From RHLJ01 sp965247355 (GTDB taxonomy: Bacteria > Bacteroidota > Rhodothermia > Balneolales > Balneolaceae): a DNA stretch of 64,000 nucleotides. Both the position numbers and the translations under genes were made by a program. The DNA lies in the NCBI GenBank assembly GCA_965247355.1, contig OZ252011.1, forward strand, positions 1 through 64,000, given 5' to 3'. The notes beneath the pieces are model-generated. The model was not told the DNA's origin and searched no databases. It was given only the letters and a program-made list of their open reading frames with translations. Below are positions 45,669 through 55,831 of the stretch, piece by piece. The stretch's first letter is position 1; each line of letters begins with the position of its first letter.

Positions 45669-48080
45669 TTAGTCGGTTTTTAAGGTGTCCACAGGGTTCA
45701 TGACGGCAGCACGAATTGATTGATAGCTCACCGCAATAATGGCAACAGACATAGCAACCACAGCTACGAAAAAGAATAAGCCGAAGTTGATTTCAATACG
45801 GTCGGAGAAATTTTGAAGCCATTTATTCATAAAATAAATGGCAAATGGAACAGAAATAAGGAAGCCAATTACCACAAGTTTCAGGAAGTCTTTGGATAGA
45901 AGTGTAAGAATGTCTGTTGCAGAGGCACCAAGTACTTTTCGGATTCCTAATTCTTTTAACCGTCGCTCAGTACTATATGAGGCAAGACCAAATAGTCCCA
46001 GGCAAGCAATAGCGATGGCAATAACTGCAAACATGTTGAAAATCATACTCAGTTGTTGTTCTGCTTTGTACATAGAATCAAAGGTATCATCAAGAAAGGT
46101 ATACTCGAAAGGACGATCCGGATTAAATGCGCTCCATTTCTCTTCTACATCCTGAAGAGAAGCTTGCAAATTATCCGAAGTAAACCGGATAGCCAGATAG
46201 TCGTGATAGAACGTAGCCGAAAACACTTGAATCAGAATCGGATCGATATCCGAATGGAGAGAATGGTATTGAAAATCTTCAACCATTCCGACGACTGTTC
46301 CTTTTTTCTCTACCAGGTTTTCGACATAAAAACGCAGTGTTAATTCTTCTCCAACAGGGTTATCCCAACCAAATTTTTCAGCTGCGGTTTGATTGATAAT
46401 AAATGCCTGTGTTTCATCTGTACTGAACGTTTCCGAGAAATCTCTTCCTTCAAGAAGATTGAGTTGAAGAGTTTCAACAAAAGAATGATCACTTGTGATA
46501 GTCATAATTCCTAGCGTGTCGGTTTTATTATCATCCGGTACTGCCCCGAAAGCATGAATTCCACTGCTGATACCTGGAACTCCGGATACAGCCGCAGCAG
46601 ATTCTACTCCTGGAATTCTGAGTATTTCTTCTTTAAGAGATTTGATATTGAATTGATCGGTAGTTTCTCTAACCGGGATAATTGCTACTTGTTCTTTGTT
46701 GAAGCCAAGCCGTTCGTTTTGAAGAAAGTCCAGCTGTTGGGTTACAATAAATGTTCCGAAAATGAGTCCGGTGGAAATGAAAAACTGAAAAACTACCAAC
46801 CCCTTTCGGAAGAAAGAGTCGGAGCTTCTGCTTGTATCTTTAATCCCTTTTAATACTGTAATTGGTTTGAAAGATGAAAGGTAAAACGCGGGATAACTTC
46901 CGGCTATTAATCCTACAATAAGGATTACTCCGGCTATGCTAAGTGCCCAGGTGACAGTACCAAGTGCTCCAAGAGTAAGTTCTTTACCGGATATGCTATT
47001 GAAATAAGGGAGTGCTATCTCAGTTATCAGGAATGCAAGTGTTAAACTGATAGATGTGATGATGAAGGCTTCCCCAAGGAATTGCCAGATCAACTGTTTT
47101 CTACGGGCTCCAAGGGTTTTCCGCATGCCAACTTCGCGTGAACGCTTCATAGATTTGGCAGTAGCCAGATTCATAAAGTTAATGCAGGCAATAAGAAGAA
47201 TGAATATCCCGATTGCAGAGAATAAATAGATATAGGTGATATCAGAAGTTGTAGAAAGTTCGTTTTGGTAATCTGAATGCAACCGGATTTTATCAATCGG
47301 CTGAAGATCCAGGTTACGAAGATGTGCTTCTGCGCCAACATATTTTTCCTGAAACGAAGGGAATGCAGAGATTAAATCAGATTTCGATTCATTGGAGGCC
47401 AATTCAACATAGGTATACATGGGCGGGTAATACCATTTGTTGTATTCCCAGGGGCGAAGATTTCTTAAACTTTCATAAGAGAATACGTACTCAAACTGAA
47501 TGTGAGAATTAGAAGGAGGGTTTTCTGCCACTCCGGTTATTTCAAAGTCTAACGTACTTCTTTGACCTTTGAAGGAAATACTTTCACCAATTGGGTTTTG
47601 ATCGCCAAAGAACTTATACGCCACACTTTCGGTAATCACCACTGTTAATGGTTGATTAAGTACCGAAGCGGGATCACCAGCAAGCAGTGGAAAGGAAAAC
47701 ATCTCGAAGAACGCAGAGTCTCCATAAATAATGGTGTCTTCCTGGTACTTCTGATTGTCTCCACCTGTAACTAATCCATTGGTAGGATAAACGTGTGTTA
47801 CCCGTTTTATAGAAGGAAACTCACTTTTTAAAGTTGGTGCTAAAGCCGAAAAAGTAGTTGCATACCACGTTTCTTCGTGTTCGCTATTATAGCTTTCGAC
47901 CACCCTGTAAATTCGGTCGCCATTTTCATGAAATTTGTCGTATGAAAATTCATGAATTACATACAGTCCAATAAGGATAGTACAGGTCAGACCAATAGCC
48001 AGACCGAAAATATTTATGAATGAATATGACTTATTTCGAAATAAATTCCGGAAGGCAATTTTAAGATAATTTTTTAGCAT
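45669..48080 (-). CDS. Duplicated FtsX/MacB-type ABC permease, 803 aa (operon C, second)
   Basis: Starts MLKNYLKIAFRNLFRNK; coupling motifs EVGMRKTLGARRKQLIWQF (about 318) and ELGIRKVLGASATDILTLL (about 710), the second with Leu for Ile in the EIG core; tail NPVDTLKTD, the only copy to end in Asp. 4-nt gaps on both sides. Confidence 0.92.
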   Translation of the reverse strand: MLKNYLKIAFRNLFRNKSYSFINIFGLAIGLTCTILIGLYVIHEFSYDKFHENGDRIYRVVESYNSEHEETWYATTFSALAPTLKSEFPSIKRVTHVYPTNGLVTGGDNQKYQEDTIIYGDSAFFEMFSFPLLAGDPASVLNQPLTVVITESVAYKFFGDQNPIGESISFKGQRSTLDFEITGVAENPPSNSHIQFEYVFSYESLRNLRPWEYNKWYYPPMYTYVELASNESKSDLISAFPSFQEKYVGAEAHLRNLDLQPIDKIRLHSDYQNELSTTSDITYIYLFSAIGIFILLIACINFMNLATAKSMKRSREVGMRKTLGARRKQLIWQFLGEAFIITSISLTLAFLITEIALPYFNSISGKELTLGALGTVTWALSIAGVILIVGLIAGSYPAFYLSSFKPITVLKGIKDTSRSSDSFFRKGLVVFQFFISTGLIFGTFIVTQQLDFLQNERLGFNKEQVAIIPVRETTDQFNIKSLKEEILRIPGVESAAAVSGVPGISSGIHAFGAVPDDNKTDTLGIMTITSDHSFVETLQLNLLEGRDFSETFSTDETQAFIINQTAAEKFGWDNPVGEELTLRFYVENLVEKKGTVVGMVEDFQYHSLHSDIDPILIQVFSATFYHDYLAIRFTSDNLQASLQDVEEKWSAFNPDRPFEYTFLDDTFDSMYKAEQQLSMIFNMFAVIAIAIACLGLFGLASYSTERRLKELGIRKVLGASATDILTLLSKDFLKLVVIGFLISVPFAIYFMNKWLQNFSDRIEINFGLFFFVAVVAMSVAIIAVSYQSIRAAVMNPVDTLKTD

Positions 48081-48084
48081 AATA

Positions 48085-50466
48085 TTACTCGCTTTTTAGA
48101 CTTTCAACAGGATTGGCCAATGCAGCTTTTATTGCCTGATAGCCTATAGTGAATAGTGAAATAACAATGATTGCGACTCCTGATCCTACAAAAATTAGTG
48201 CGCCCGGACTTGTACTGTAAGCAAAGCTGTTTAACCACTGTTGTATGAGGAAGAAAGCAAGTGGAGCACCAATCAGGAACCCAATAGTTACAAGCTTTAA
48301 GAAGTCTGTTGAAATAGATTTTACAATACTGGCTACTGAAGCTCCTAATACTTTCCTGATACCAATTTCTTTTTTCCTGTTCACTACCGTAAACGAAACC
48401 AGACCTAGTAAACCCAGACATGCGATAAAAATAGTGAGGTAAGCAAAATACCTGAGCATTTCGCCTATTACTTCTTCAGTGGTATAGTCCGTTGCAATAT
48501 CATCTTCCAGAAAGTAATACCAAACAGGAATACCTTCATTGAATGTCTTTAGAATATCCGAAACCTGAGTAGCTACTGTATTAAATTCGGCACTATTTAT
48601 ACGTACGGTGAGGTCATAATAATCATCAGGATTATTACGAATTATGAGTGGTTGTATGCGTGAGTGTAGTGTTTCATAATTAAAATCTTTAACCACACCT
48701 ACTACTGTATACAATATTTCTTCGCCATCTCTTTTTCGGGTGATGGTTTTTCCTACAGGTTCATCCCATCCAAATTTAGCGACTGCTGCCTTATTAAGAA
48801 TCACAGAGTTATTTTCCGATCCGGTCCTTTCAGCGCTAAAATCTCTTCCCTGGATGATTTCAAGTCCGAATTGTGATACGAAATATTCATCAATAGAATA
48901 GGTATTTACAAGGGCACCATCTTCACCAAATACTCCTTCCGGATAAAACTGAACACGACTACCAGACTCGTTTCCTGGAGTGTTTGAACTAAAAGATATG
49001 TTCGAAACGCCTGGTATTTTCAGGATTTCTTCTCTAACCGTTTCATAAGAACCTGAATTTAATTCATCAGGTATCCCTGCAACCAGAACGTTGTTTTTGT
49101 CGAAACCAAGATCTTTATTCTTCAGATAAGAAAGCTGATTATCTACAGCCAGAGTACTGATGATCATGAAGATTGCTACAGAAAACTGGGTGATAACCAA
49201 GCCGGTTCTAAGCACTGACTTCCCACCGGTACCGGTTCTTTCTCCTTTCAAAACGGCAGCCGGTTTAAAGGCAGAAAGTACAAAAGCGGGATATCCACCA
49301 GCCAGAACGCCAACTAAAATCACAATTAAAAATATGGCTACATAATAAAGCGGGTTCTCCAGGTAAGAAGCTTCAACACTCCATTCTGCTATATCGTTGA
49401 ACCATGGAAGAGCAAGTTCAACTAACACAAGGCTTATTAAAACTGCAAAAGAGGCAAGAATTAGAGCCTCAGCCAGAAATTGAAAAACGAGCTGATTTTT
49501 AAATGCTCCCATTACTTTTCTTACACCAACTTCTTTTGCCCGTTTAAGTCCTTGTGCAGTAGAAAGATTTATAAAGTTAATACATGCAATTATGAGAATT
49601 AGTAAACCTACAGCCATAAAAATGTAGATATAGGAAATATCTAAACTATCTCCATGTTCCGCATACAGACTTGATCGTAAGTAAAGATCTGTTAATGGCT
49701 GAAGGTGTATGTCGTACCGTTGCACATATTCTTCCCCAATATGGCGTTCGACAAATGAAGGAAACTTTGCCTCAAGTTCAGCCACATTCGCATCTTCTTT
49801 TAAAAGTAAATAGGTATATAAATTATGAGATCTCCAGTCGTAAATAGAAGAATAAGTTTCTTCAGTAAGTGCTGAAAATGGGAGGAGGGAATTAAATCTG
49901 AAACTGGATCTTGGGTTTAGTTTTTGAAGTACTCCGGTAACTTCAAATGGTTTCTTATCAACAAGAAGAATTTCACCTACAGGGTTAATGTCTCCAAAGT
50001 ATCGAACCGACATCTCATCGGTTAAAACAATACTATTTGGGTTAGAGAGTGCACCTTCTTGAACACCATATTTAAATTCATAGGAAAAAATATCAAAGAT
50101 ATGCTCGTCAACATAGGTGATACCCTGGCGCAAAATTTTATCTTCAAACTGTACTGCCGCCCCTCTTCCAAGAAATCTGGTAGCATGTTCTATTTCCGGG
50201 AAATCGTCAACCATTGCGTTACCCCAGGGACTGGCAGATATAGCAACATCGAGGATACTTCCATTTTGCTGGGTAATTTTATCGGCTACTCTATAAATAC
50301 GATCAGAATTTTCATGATACCGATCAAAAGTGAAAGCATACTGCATCAGCAAAAAGAGAAAGAGACAGATACCCATCCCAATTGCAAGACCAAGAGTATT
50401 AATAATTGTATACCCTTTTTGCTTCGTAACATTGCGAAATGCAATTTTGAAGTAATTCTTAAACAT
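48085..50466 (-). CDS. Duplicated FtsX/MacB-type ABC permease, 793 aa (operon C, first)
   Basis: Starts MFKNYFKIAFRNVTKQKGYT; coupling motifs EVGVRKVMGAFKNQLVFQF (about 317) and EIGIRKVLGASVASIVKSI (about 702); tail NPVESLKSE. First gene of operon C, about 33 nt after the predicted sigma-54 start site. Its second membrane core is flanked by the Ser-Thr-rich FAYSTSPG loop not seen in the others. Confidence 0.92.
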   Translation of the reverse strand: MFKNYFKIAFRNVTKQKGYTIINTLGLAIGMGICLFLFLLMQYAFTFDRYHENSDRIYRVADKITQQNGSILDVAISASPWGNAMVDDFPEIEHATRFLGRGAAVQFEDKILRQGITYVDEHIFDIFSYEFKYGVQEGALSNPNSIVLTDEMSVRYFGDINPVGEILLVDKKPFEVTGVLQKLNPRSSFRFNSLLPFSALTEETYSSIYDWRSHNLYTYLLLKEDANVAELEAKFPSFVERHIGEEYVQRYDIHLQPLTDLYLRSSLYAEHGDSLDISYIYIFMAVGLLILIIACINFINLSTAQGLKRAKEVGVRKVMGAFKNQLVFQFLAEALILASFAVLISLVLVELALPWFNDIAEWSVEASYLENPLYYVAIFLIVILVGVLAGGYPAFVLSAFKPAAVLKGERTGTGGKSVLRTGLVITQFSVAIFMIISTLAVDNQLSYLKNKDLGFDKNNVLVAGIPDELNSGSYETVREEILKIPGVSNISFSSNTPGNESGSRVQFYPEGVFGEDGALVNTYSIDEYFVSQFGLEIIQGRDFSAERTGSENNSVILNKAAVAKFGWDEPVGKTITRKRDGEEILYTVVGVVKDFNYETLHSRIQPLIIRNNPDDYYDLTVRINSAEFNTVATQVSDILKTFNEGIPVWYYFLEDDIATDYTTEEVIGEMLRYFAYLTIFIACLGLLGLVSFTVVNRKKEIGIRKVLGASVASIVKSISTDFLKLVTIGFLIGAPLAFFLIQQWLNSFAYSTSPGALIFVGSGVAIIVISLFTIGYQAIKAALANPVESLKSE

Positions 50467-50506
50467 ATTCGTTACCCTCTAACTAAAGTTTAATACCTTA
50501 GTAAGG

Positions 50507-50527
50507 TATTCCAACAATCGTACCAAA
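50507..50527 (-). promoter_or_regulatory. Sigma-54-like promoter of operon C
   Basis: Minus strand TTTGGTACG-N4-TTGGAATA; -24 GG at 50524-50523. Nearly identical to the operon B promoter. Predicted start near 50499, 33-nt leader. The -12 C is replaced by G. Confidence 0.72.
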
Positions 50528-50529
50528 GT

Positions 50530-50548
50530 GATAAACATTGATTATATG
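50530..50548 (-). promoter_or_regulatory. IHF-like bend site of operon C
   Basis: Minus strand ATAATCAATGTTTAT has the ATCAA core. It lies about 41 bp upstream of the predicted start, some 21 bp nearer than in operons B and D, which is two helical turns and so the same face of the DNA. Confidence 0.35.
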
Positions 50549-50577
50549 TACTATAGTAGAGGTTTTTCGAAGAAAAT

Positions 50578-50614
50578 TGTCCGATTTGATACAGAAGGTG
50601 TACGTTATCGGACA
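50578..50614 (-). promoter_or_regulatory. Enhancer pair for the sigma-54 regulator, operon C
   Basis: Plus strand: TGTCCGATTTGATACA, spacer GAAGG, TGTACGTTATCGGACA. The outer 8-mers are exact reverse complements. Centre 73 bp from the -24 G. Confidence 0.85.
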
Positions 50615-50632
50615 GATTAGTCCTTAATGGTC

Positions 50633-50663
50633 AGCGGTTAGTATTATGGAGCAACTAACCGCT
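50633..50663 (-). terminator. Hairpin at the end of operon B
   Basis: AGCGGTTAGT (50633-50642) pairs with ACTAACCGCT (50654-50663), between the stop of the last operon B permease and the operon C enhancer. Confidence 0.6.
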
Positions 50664-50688
50664 ATAGGCTTACTAACTAATAGCTATT

Positions 50689-53148
50689 TTACTCACTCCT
50701 CAAACTATCCACAGGATTTGCTAAAGCAGCTTTTATTGAATGATAACTTACCGTTAGTATTGCCAGAGCTAGCGCTACAATTGTGGAGATTACAAACACA
50801 CCTGCATTTATACTAATTCGGTAAGAGAAATCCGAAAGCCATTGCTCCATGATATACCACGAAGCTGGAGCTGCGATCAGCATGGAGATGAGAACCAGTA
50901 GCACGATGTCTTTATTCAACAAAAGAACGATTTGATCTATACCCGCGCCTAGTACTTTTCGGATTCCAATTTCTTTGGTTTTGTTTACCGCTGTAAGTCC
51001 GGCCAATCCAAATAGTCCTAAACAAGCAATTAAAATCGCTAAGAAGGTTGCGGTTCCCATAATTTGAAGCCAGCGTTGATAGTCTTCATACTGACTTGCT
51101 ACAGCATCATCGAGGAACCAGAAATTAAACGGTCGTAGTGGAGCAACCTCTGCCCATTTTTCCTCAAGTACCGGTAAGGTTTCTCCGATCATTCCTGGTT
51201 CAATTTTAACTGCAATCGAAGCCACGCCACCCTGATTGTGATCCATGTGCATCAGCATAGGTTGAATTTCTACTTCCAGAGATTGAAAATGGAAGTCTTT
51301 CACTACACCGATTACACTAGAAGGATTTTCCTCGCCCTTCCATGGAAGAAGCTTTCCAATAGGATCATCCTGCCAGCCCAGTGCATTAACTAAAGCTTCA
51401 TTCACAATGATTGATTCTGTTTCATCGGAGGGGCGATCTTCTGAGAAATTGCGCCCCGAGATAAGCTCCAATCCCAGAGTGGGGATAAGTTGTTCTTCCA
51501 CAAAATAAATGTAAGATCTGAACTCTTCTTCATTAACCTGAAAACCATATCTATTTGTGCCTTGTGTGAACGATGGAGCCATTCCGCTTACACTCATTAC
51601 ACCGGAAACACCATTTAATTCATTTCGGAAAAGCTCCATAAGCTTTGTGCCTTCTTCATTCCATCCCGTATGAGTAGGTATAAATAATACCTGTTCCTCA
51701 TTATATCCCAGGTCTTTGCCACTCACGTAGTCCATTTGCTTAAACATAATTACAGAACTAATGATGAGAAAGATGGAGAGGCTATACTGAACTAAAAGTA
51801 GCCCTTTTGTAAGGCGGGGTTTGAATTGGAAACTACTCAGCCCTTTTAACACTTTTGCAGGTTGATAACGTGACAAAATAAGAGCGGGATAACTGCCTGC
51901 AATCAAACCAGTTAGGACGGTAATACTCAGAAGAGCACCTAAGAAGTCAGCATTTTGCAGGTAATTAATACTTAGCGATTTTCCTGATACAGAATTAAAA
52001 TAGGGAAGTAAAAGTTCAGCGAAACAAACTCCAAGAATCATAGCCAAGACAGTTAATAGTTGGGTTTCTCCCCAAAATTGAAGTGCGATTTGATTTTTTT
52101 GAGCCCCTGATGTTTTTCGTATTCCCACTTCTTTTGCTCTGCTTGATGACCGGGCTAGAGCCAGTGTGACGTAATTGATACAGGCAATCAGCAGAATTAA
52201 AATCCCAACAGCACCAAGAATATAGGAATAGAGAGGATTACTGGAATTTATCCATTCAATGGATGCATCCAGGTGCAGGGAAGTTAAGGGAACAAGGCCG
52301 AACTCCATTACATCGGCACCTGCAGGAAGTCCTCGTCTTTCTCTGTCGTTTTCCCAGTCTTCGCTCCATTTTTCAACTACAAATTCATTTATTTTTTCAT
52401 TAACTGCGGCTATATCCGCATTGGGTTCAAGATGCAAAAATACCGGTGTATTGAATCTGTTCCATTGATCCAGGTTCCGCTCGTAATAAGGACTTTCTTT
52501 AAGATTTGTGATGATAGAAAATGGCGTGCTCGAATTAGCCGGAGGAGCTTTCGCAATTCCTGTTACCGTAAATGGTTTGTCTTCGTTTCGAACTGTAACG
52601 AAGATCGTTTCTCCCATTGGATTTCGTTCGCCAAAGTATTTTGTGGCAAATTCCTGAGTGAGTACTAAGCTACCGGGTTCTGAAAGCACGGTTGCAGGAT
52701 TACCTTGTAGTAAGGGGAAAGAGAACATTGTGAAGAAAGAGTCATCAGCATAAGTAAGTTCCTCTTCAAAGGATTCATTTCCTATTCTGAGAATCGTTGT
52801 AAACTGGTCGGCTCTAACAAAATCTTTGATTTCGGGGATGCGATCTTTTAGCACTGGTCCTAAGGAAAGTGGAAGCCAGGGAGATTTTCTTATTCCTTCC
52901 GGAGTCCGGGTGTCGAAGAAAGGTAAGGGCTCAATGTTTTCTTTTATATCGTAATAGTTGATCTCCTCAACCAGGTAAATATCTTCACTATTATCATGGA
53001 ATCTATCGTAGGAATACTCATCCTGAATAAATAGATAAATCACAATACAGCAGGTGATACCGAGTGTAAGACCCACGATATTAATCAGTGAATACAACTT
53101 TTGCTTGGTAATATTACGGAAGGCGATTTTCAGGTAATTTTTAAACAT
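50689..53148 (-). CDS. Duplicated FtsX/MacB-type ABC permease, 819 aa (operon B, second)
   Basis: Starts MFKNYLKIAFRNITKQK; coupling motifs EVGIRKTSGAQKNQIALQF (about 341) and EIGIRKVLGAGIDQIVLLL (about 729); tail NPVDSLRSE. Lies 36 nt after the first operon B permease. The first periplasmic domain is longer than usual, with a charged segment around WSEDWENDRERRGLPAG. Confidence 0.92.
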   Translation of the reverse strand: MFKNYLKIAFRNITKQKLYSLINIVGLTLGITCCIVIYLFIQDEYSYDRFHDNSEDIYLVEEINYYDIKENIEPLPFFDTRTPEGIRKSPWLPLSLGPVLKDRIPEIKDFVRADQFTTILRIGNESFEEELTYADDSFFTMFSFPLLQGNPATVLSEPGSLVLTQEFATKYFGERNPMGETIFVTVRNEDKPFTVTGIAKAPPANSSTPFSIITNLKESPYYERNLDQWNRFNTPVFLHLEPNADIAAVNEKINEFVVEKWSEDWENDRERRGLPAGADVMEFGLVPLTSLHLDASIEWINSSNPLYSYILGAVGILILLIACINYVTLALARSSSRAKEVGIRKTSGAQKNQIALQFWGETQLLTVLAMILGVCFAELLLPYFNSVSGKSLSINYLQNADFLGALLSITVLTGLIAGSYPALILSRYQPAKVLKGLSSFQFKPRLTKGLLLVQYSLSIFLIISSVIMFKQMDYVSGKDLGYNEEQVLFIPTHTGWNEEGTKLMELFRNELNGVSGVMSVSGMAPSFTQGTNRYGFQVNEEEFRSYIYFVEEQLIPTLGLELISGRNFSEDRPSDETESIIVNEALVNALGWQDDPIGKLLPWKGEENPSSVIGVVKDFHFQSLEVEIQPMLMHMDHNQGGVASIAVKIEPGMIGETLPVLEEKWAEVAPLRPFNFWFLDDAVASQYEDYQRWLQIMGTATFLAILIACLGLFGLAGLTAVNKTKEIGIRKVLGAGIDQIVLLLNKDIVLLVLISMLIAAPASWYIMEQWLSDFSYRISINAGVFVISTIVALALAILTVSYHSIKAALANPVDSLRSE

Positions 53149-53184
53149 AATTTTGAGCTTTAAGGAATTAGGTTTAGACTGGTT

Positions 53185-55599
53185 TTATTCACTTTTGAGG
53201 CTATCTACGGGATTGGCCAGAGCTGCTCTCATCGTTCTATAGCCAACAGTTAACACAGCAATTAAAATTGTTCCGGCTAAGGAGAGCAGAAAGATGCCTA
53301 AGCCTAGCTCGATTTTATACGCGAAATCAGCGAGCCATTGCTGCATCAAATACCATGAAACCGGGGCGGCAATTACGAAGGAGATTCCGACTAACAAAGC
53401 TAATTCGAATCCGAATATTTTCAGGATATCCAGGATGTTTGCACCTAATACTTTCCGAACTCCGATTTCTTTGGTTCGGGTTGTTGCCATATAGGATACT
53501 AGTCCAAAGAGGCCAAGCGAACCGATTAAAATTGCAATAAGCGTAAATGCATTCATTATTCTCGCAGTGCGTTGCTCGTCCTCATACATTTCGGATATAT
53601 TGTCATCAAGAAAGGAATATTCAAAGATGTAATCGGGAAATGCCTGATTGTAAGATTGCTCAATGGCGGCCAGAGCTTCTGAGGTTTGAGTAGTATTAAT
53701 TTTTATGCCACCAACAAAATAGCTTCTTCGGGTTGTCATAACTACCGGGCTAAGTCCATCATGCAAAGATTGAGTATTAAAATCTTTCACTACCCCAACT
53801 ATTGGTGCTTCTTCTCCCCAAAAAAGGTTCGTCTTTCCAATTAATCCCTCATAATCATCTCCAAATCCAACTTGTTCAGCGAAGGCTTCATTAACCAGAT
53901 ATTGATAGACTGTGTCAGAAGGAATGAGATTCTGACCTGCTAATAGTATAAGCCCATAGGTGTCAATGAAGTCTTCATCGACAAATTTAACCTGAGCATT
54001 ATTTTCAAATCTTATCGTATCAATAGTAACTAGATAGTTTCCTCCCCAGGTATTGCTAGATGTGGTTCCTGTATTTGAAAAAGTTACATGCTTAATATTT
54101 GTTTGATTCAGTAACTGGTTCTTAAAGGTTGAAAGGGTTTGTTTGTCTCTGGTTGGCAGTGGGACTTCAACAAGAGCCTCCTTTTCAAATCCAAGATCCT
54201 GATTTTGGAAATAGTTGATCTGAGTTGCAATTACAATAGTACCGATTACCAATATTTGCGTAATTGTGAATTGCACCACAATTAAGCCTCTTCGAAGTGT
54301 AATCCCTTTTCCATAACTGGTATTAATTTTATTTCGAATGGCTTCAATAGGGTTAAAGCTTGAAAGGTGTTGGGCCGGATACCATCCAGCGGCAAGCGTA
54401 ATTACTACAAATAGAATTGCGAGAAATAATAAGGCTTCTGTATTAGTAAAGAGATTGAATTCGGGGGTAAAGCCAAGCAATGGCTCAACTTTCAGGAGCA
54501 CTATTTCGGTGAAGCCTATTCCAAGGATGATTGATAAAAGCGTTATAAAGGCAGTCTCGCCAAGAAAGTGAAAGGTAAGTTGGGTTTTGGTACCTCCTAA
54601 CGTTTTTCGAAGACCAACTTCTTTTGAACGCCCAACAGCAATAGCTGTATTCAGGTTAATAAAATTGATACAAGCTGTGATTAACAGGAATAAACCTATT
54701 ATACCGAGGGCGAAAAGAATGCGGGTTTCAATTGTACGGCCATTATAGTTTCCAAATCTGCTGTCGAAATGAATTTCAGATAAAGGCTGAAGAAAATATT
54801 CCAGATACTGAGCTTCTTCCTCCCCTTTGTACTTGATGATCAAATCTTCAAACTGGGCATTTACCGATTCAGCTGTTACCCCTTCCTTAAGTTTAACATA
54901 GGTTTGAATAGAACTTGAGCTGCTACTCCAGCTGTCGTTTTCATTGCTTTCTCCATCTCTGTTTTTAGAGTGAGAAGAAGCCAGAATTGTAAATGGGAAG
55001 TCGGAATTCTCAGGTTGATCATTTACAAGACCGGTTATTTCCAGATCAGCATAGGAGCCGCTTATACTTAACACGAGGATTTCCCCAAGTACGTCCGTAT
55101 GACCAAACATTTTTTCAGCAAAATTTTTGGTAACAACTGCAGTATTGGGTTGATTCAGAGCAGATTCTAAATCACCGGCTAACCATTGATAAGTAAGAAT
55201 ATTAAAAAAATCCTGTTCAACGAATACAAGATTACTCTCTTTGAATTTATTTTGAACAACCCCTTCCTCTATGTATGAGATTACAGGATCATTCCCATAG
55301 TTGTTATCTGCAATAGAGACATATTCAACTCCAATAATTTCTTCTTCTATTGCTTTAGCCAGAGGGTATTGTCCACCGCGATCATAGCTAATATCTCCAT
55401 ATTCAGAGTCGGATTTTACAACTCTGTAAACCCGGTCTCCATCTTTGTGCCATGTGTCAAAACTCAGATCAAATTGAATTACTAAAAAAATGACCAAAGC
55501 ACAGACAACCCCCAGAGTTAGTCCACTTACATTTATAATAGTATTGCTCTTATTTTTGATAAGATTTCGAAAGGCGATCTTTAGGTAATTTTTTAGCAT
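53185..55599 (-). CDS. Duplicated FtsX/MacB-type ABC permease, 804 aa (operon B, first)
   Basis: Starts MLKNYLKIAFRNLIKNKSNT; coupling motifs EVGLRKTLGGTKTQLTFHF (about 333, with GG for the usual GA) and EIGVRKVLGANILDILKIF (about 712); tail NPVDSLKSE. First gene of operon B, about 34 nt after the predicted sigma-54 start. The first periplasmic domain contains a Ser-run (DSWSSSSSS). It is one of the more diverged copies. Confidence 0.92.
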   Translation of the reverse strand: MLKNYLKIAFRNLIKNKSNTIINVSGLTLGVVCALVIFLVIQFDLSFDTWHKDGDRVYRVVKSDSEYGDISYDRGGQYPLAKAIEEEIIGVEYVSIADNNYGNDPVISYIEEGVVQNKFKESNLVFVEQDFFNILTYQWLAGDLESALNQPNTAVVTKNFAEKMFGHTDVLGEILVLSISGSYADLEITGLVNDQPENSDFPFTILASSHSKNRDGESNENDSWSSSSSSIQTYVKLKEGVTAESVNAQFEDLIIKYKGEEEAQYLEYFLQPLSEIHFDSRFGNYNGRTIETRILFALGIIGLFLLITACINFINLNTAIAVGRSKEVGLRKTLGGTKTQLTFHFLGETAFITLLSIILGIGFTEIVLLKVEPLLGFTPEFNLFTNTEALLFLAILFVVITLAAGWYPAQHLSSFNPIEAIRNKINTSYGKGITLRRGLIVVQFTITQILVIGTIVIATQINYFQNQDLGFEKEALVEVPLPTRDKQTLSTFKNQLLNQTNIKHVTFSNTGTTSSNTWGGNYLVTIDTIRFENNAQVKFVDEDFIDTYGLILLAGQNLIPSDTVYQYLVNEAFAEQVGFGDDYEGLIGKTNLFWGEEAPIVGVVKDFNTQSLHDGLSPVVMTTRRSYFVGGIKINTTQTSEALAAIEQSYNQAFPDYIFEYSFLDDNISEMYEDEQRTARIMNAFTLIAILIGSLGLFGLVSYMATTRTKEIGVRKVLGANILDILKIFGFELALLVGISFVIAAPVSWYLMQQWLADFAYKIELGLGIFLLSLAGTILIAVLTVGYRTMRAALANPVDSLKSE

Positions 55600-55639
55600 C
55601 GGTACGATAAATTAATCTGGGTTGAATACTTAATACATT

Positions 55640-55661
55640 CTATTCCAACAACCGTACCAAA
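55640..55661 (-). promoter_or_regulatory. Sigma-54-like promoter of operon B
   Basis: Minus strand TTTGGTACG-N4-TTGGAATAG; -24 GG at 55658-55657. Predicted start near 55633, 34-nt leader. Confidence 0.72.
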
Positions 55662-55683
55662 GTGCTAAAACCTTCTCAAATAG

Positions 55684-55702
55684 CCTAAAAACGTTGATTT
55701 AA
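55684..55702 (-). promoter_or_regulatory. IHF-like bend site of operon B
   Basis: Minus strand TAAATCAACGTTTTTAG, the same 16-mer as at operon D, about 62 bp upstream of the predicted start. Confidence 0.45.
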
Positions 55703-55712
55703 AGATTGAAGG

Positions 55713-55749
55713 TGTTCAATTCTATACAGAGGGTGTACGTTATTGAACA
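55713..55749 (-). promoter_or_regulatory. Enhancer pair for the sigma-54 regulator, operon B
   Basis: Plus strand: TGTTCAATTCTATACA, spacer GAGGG, TGTACGTTATTGAACA. The outer 8-mers are exact reverse complements. Centre 74 bp from the -24 G. Confidence 0.84.
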
Positions 55750-55773
55750 GTCTGCTAAATCAGTAATAAGTTT

Positions 55774-55812
55774 CAGCATTCAGCTTATATACATATCAAA
55801 AGCTGAATGCTG
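55774..55812 (-). terminator. Hairpin at the end of operon A
   Basis: 13-bp perfect stem CAGCATTCAGCTT/AAGCTGAATGCTG with a 13-nt loop, right after the last operon A permease. Near copy of the operon C hairpin. Confidence 0.65.
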
Positions 55813-55831
55813 TTTACCCATAGTTAATTAA

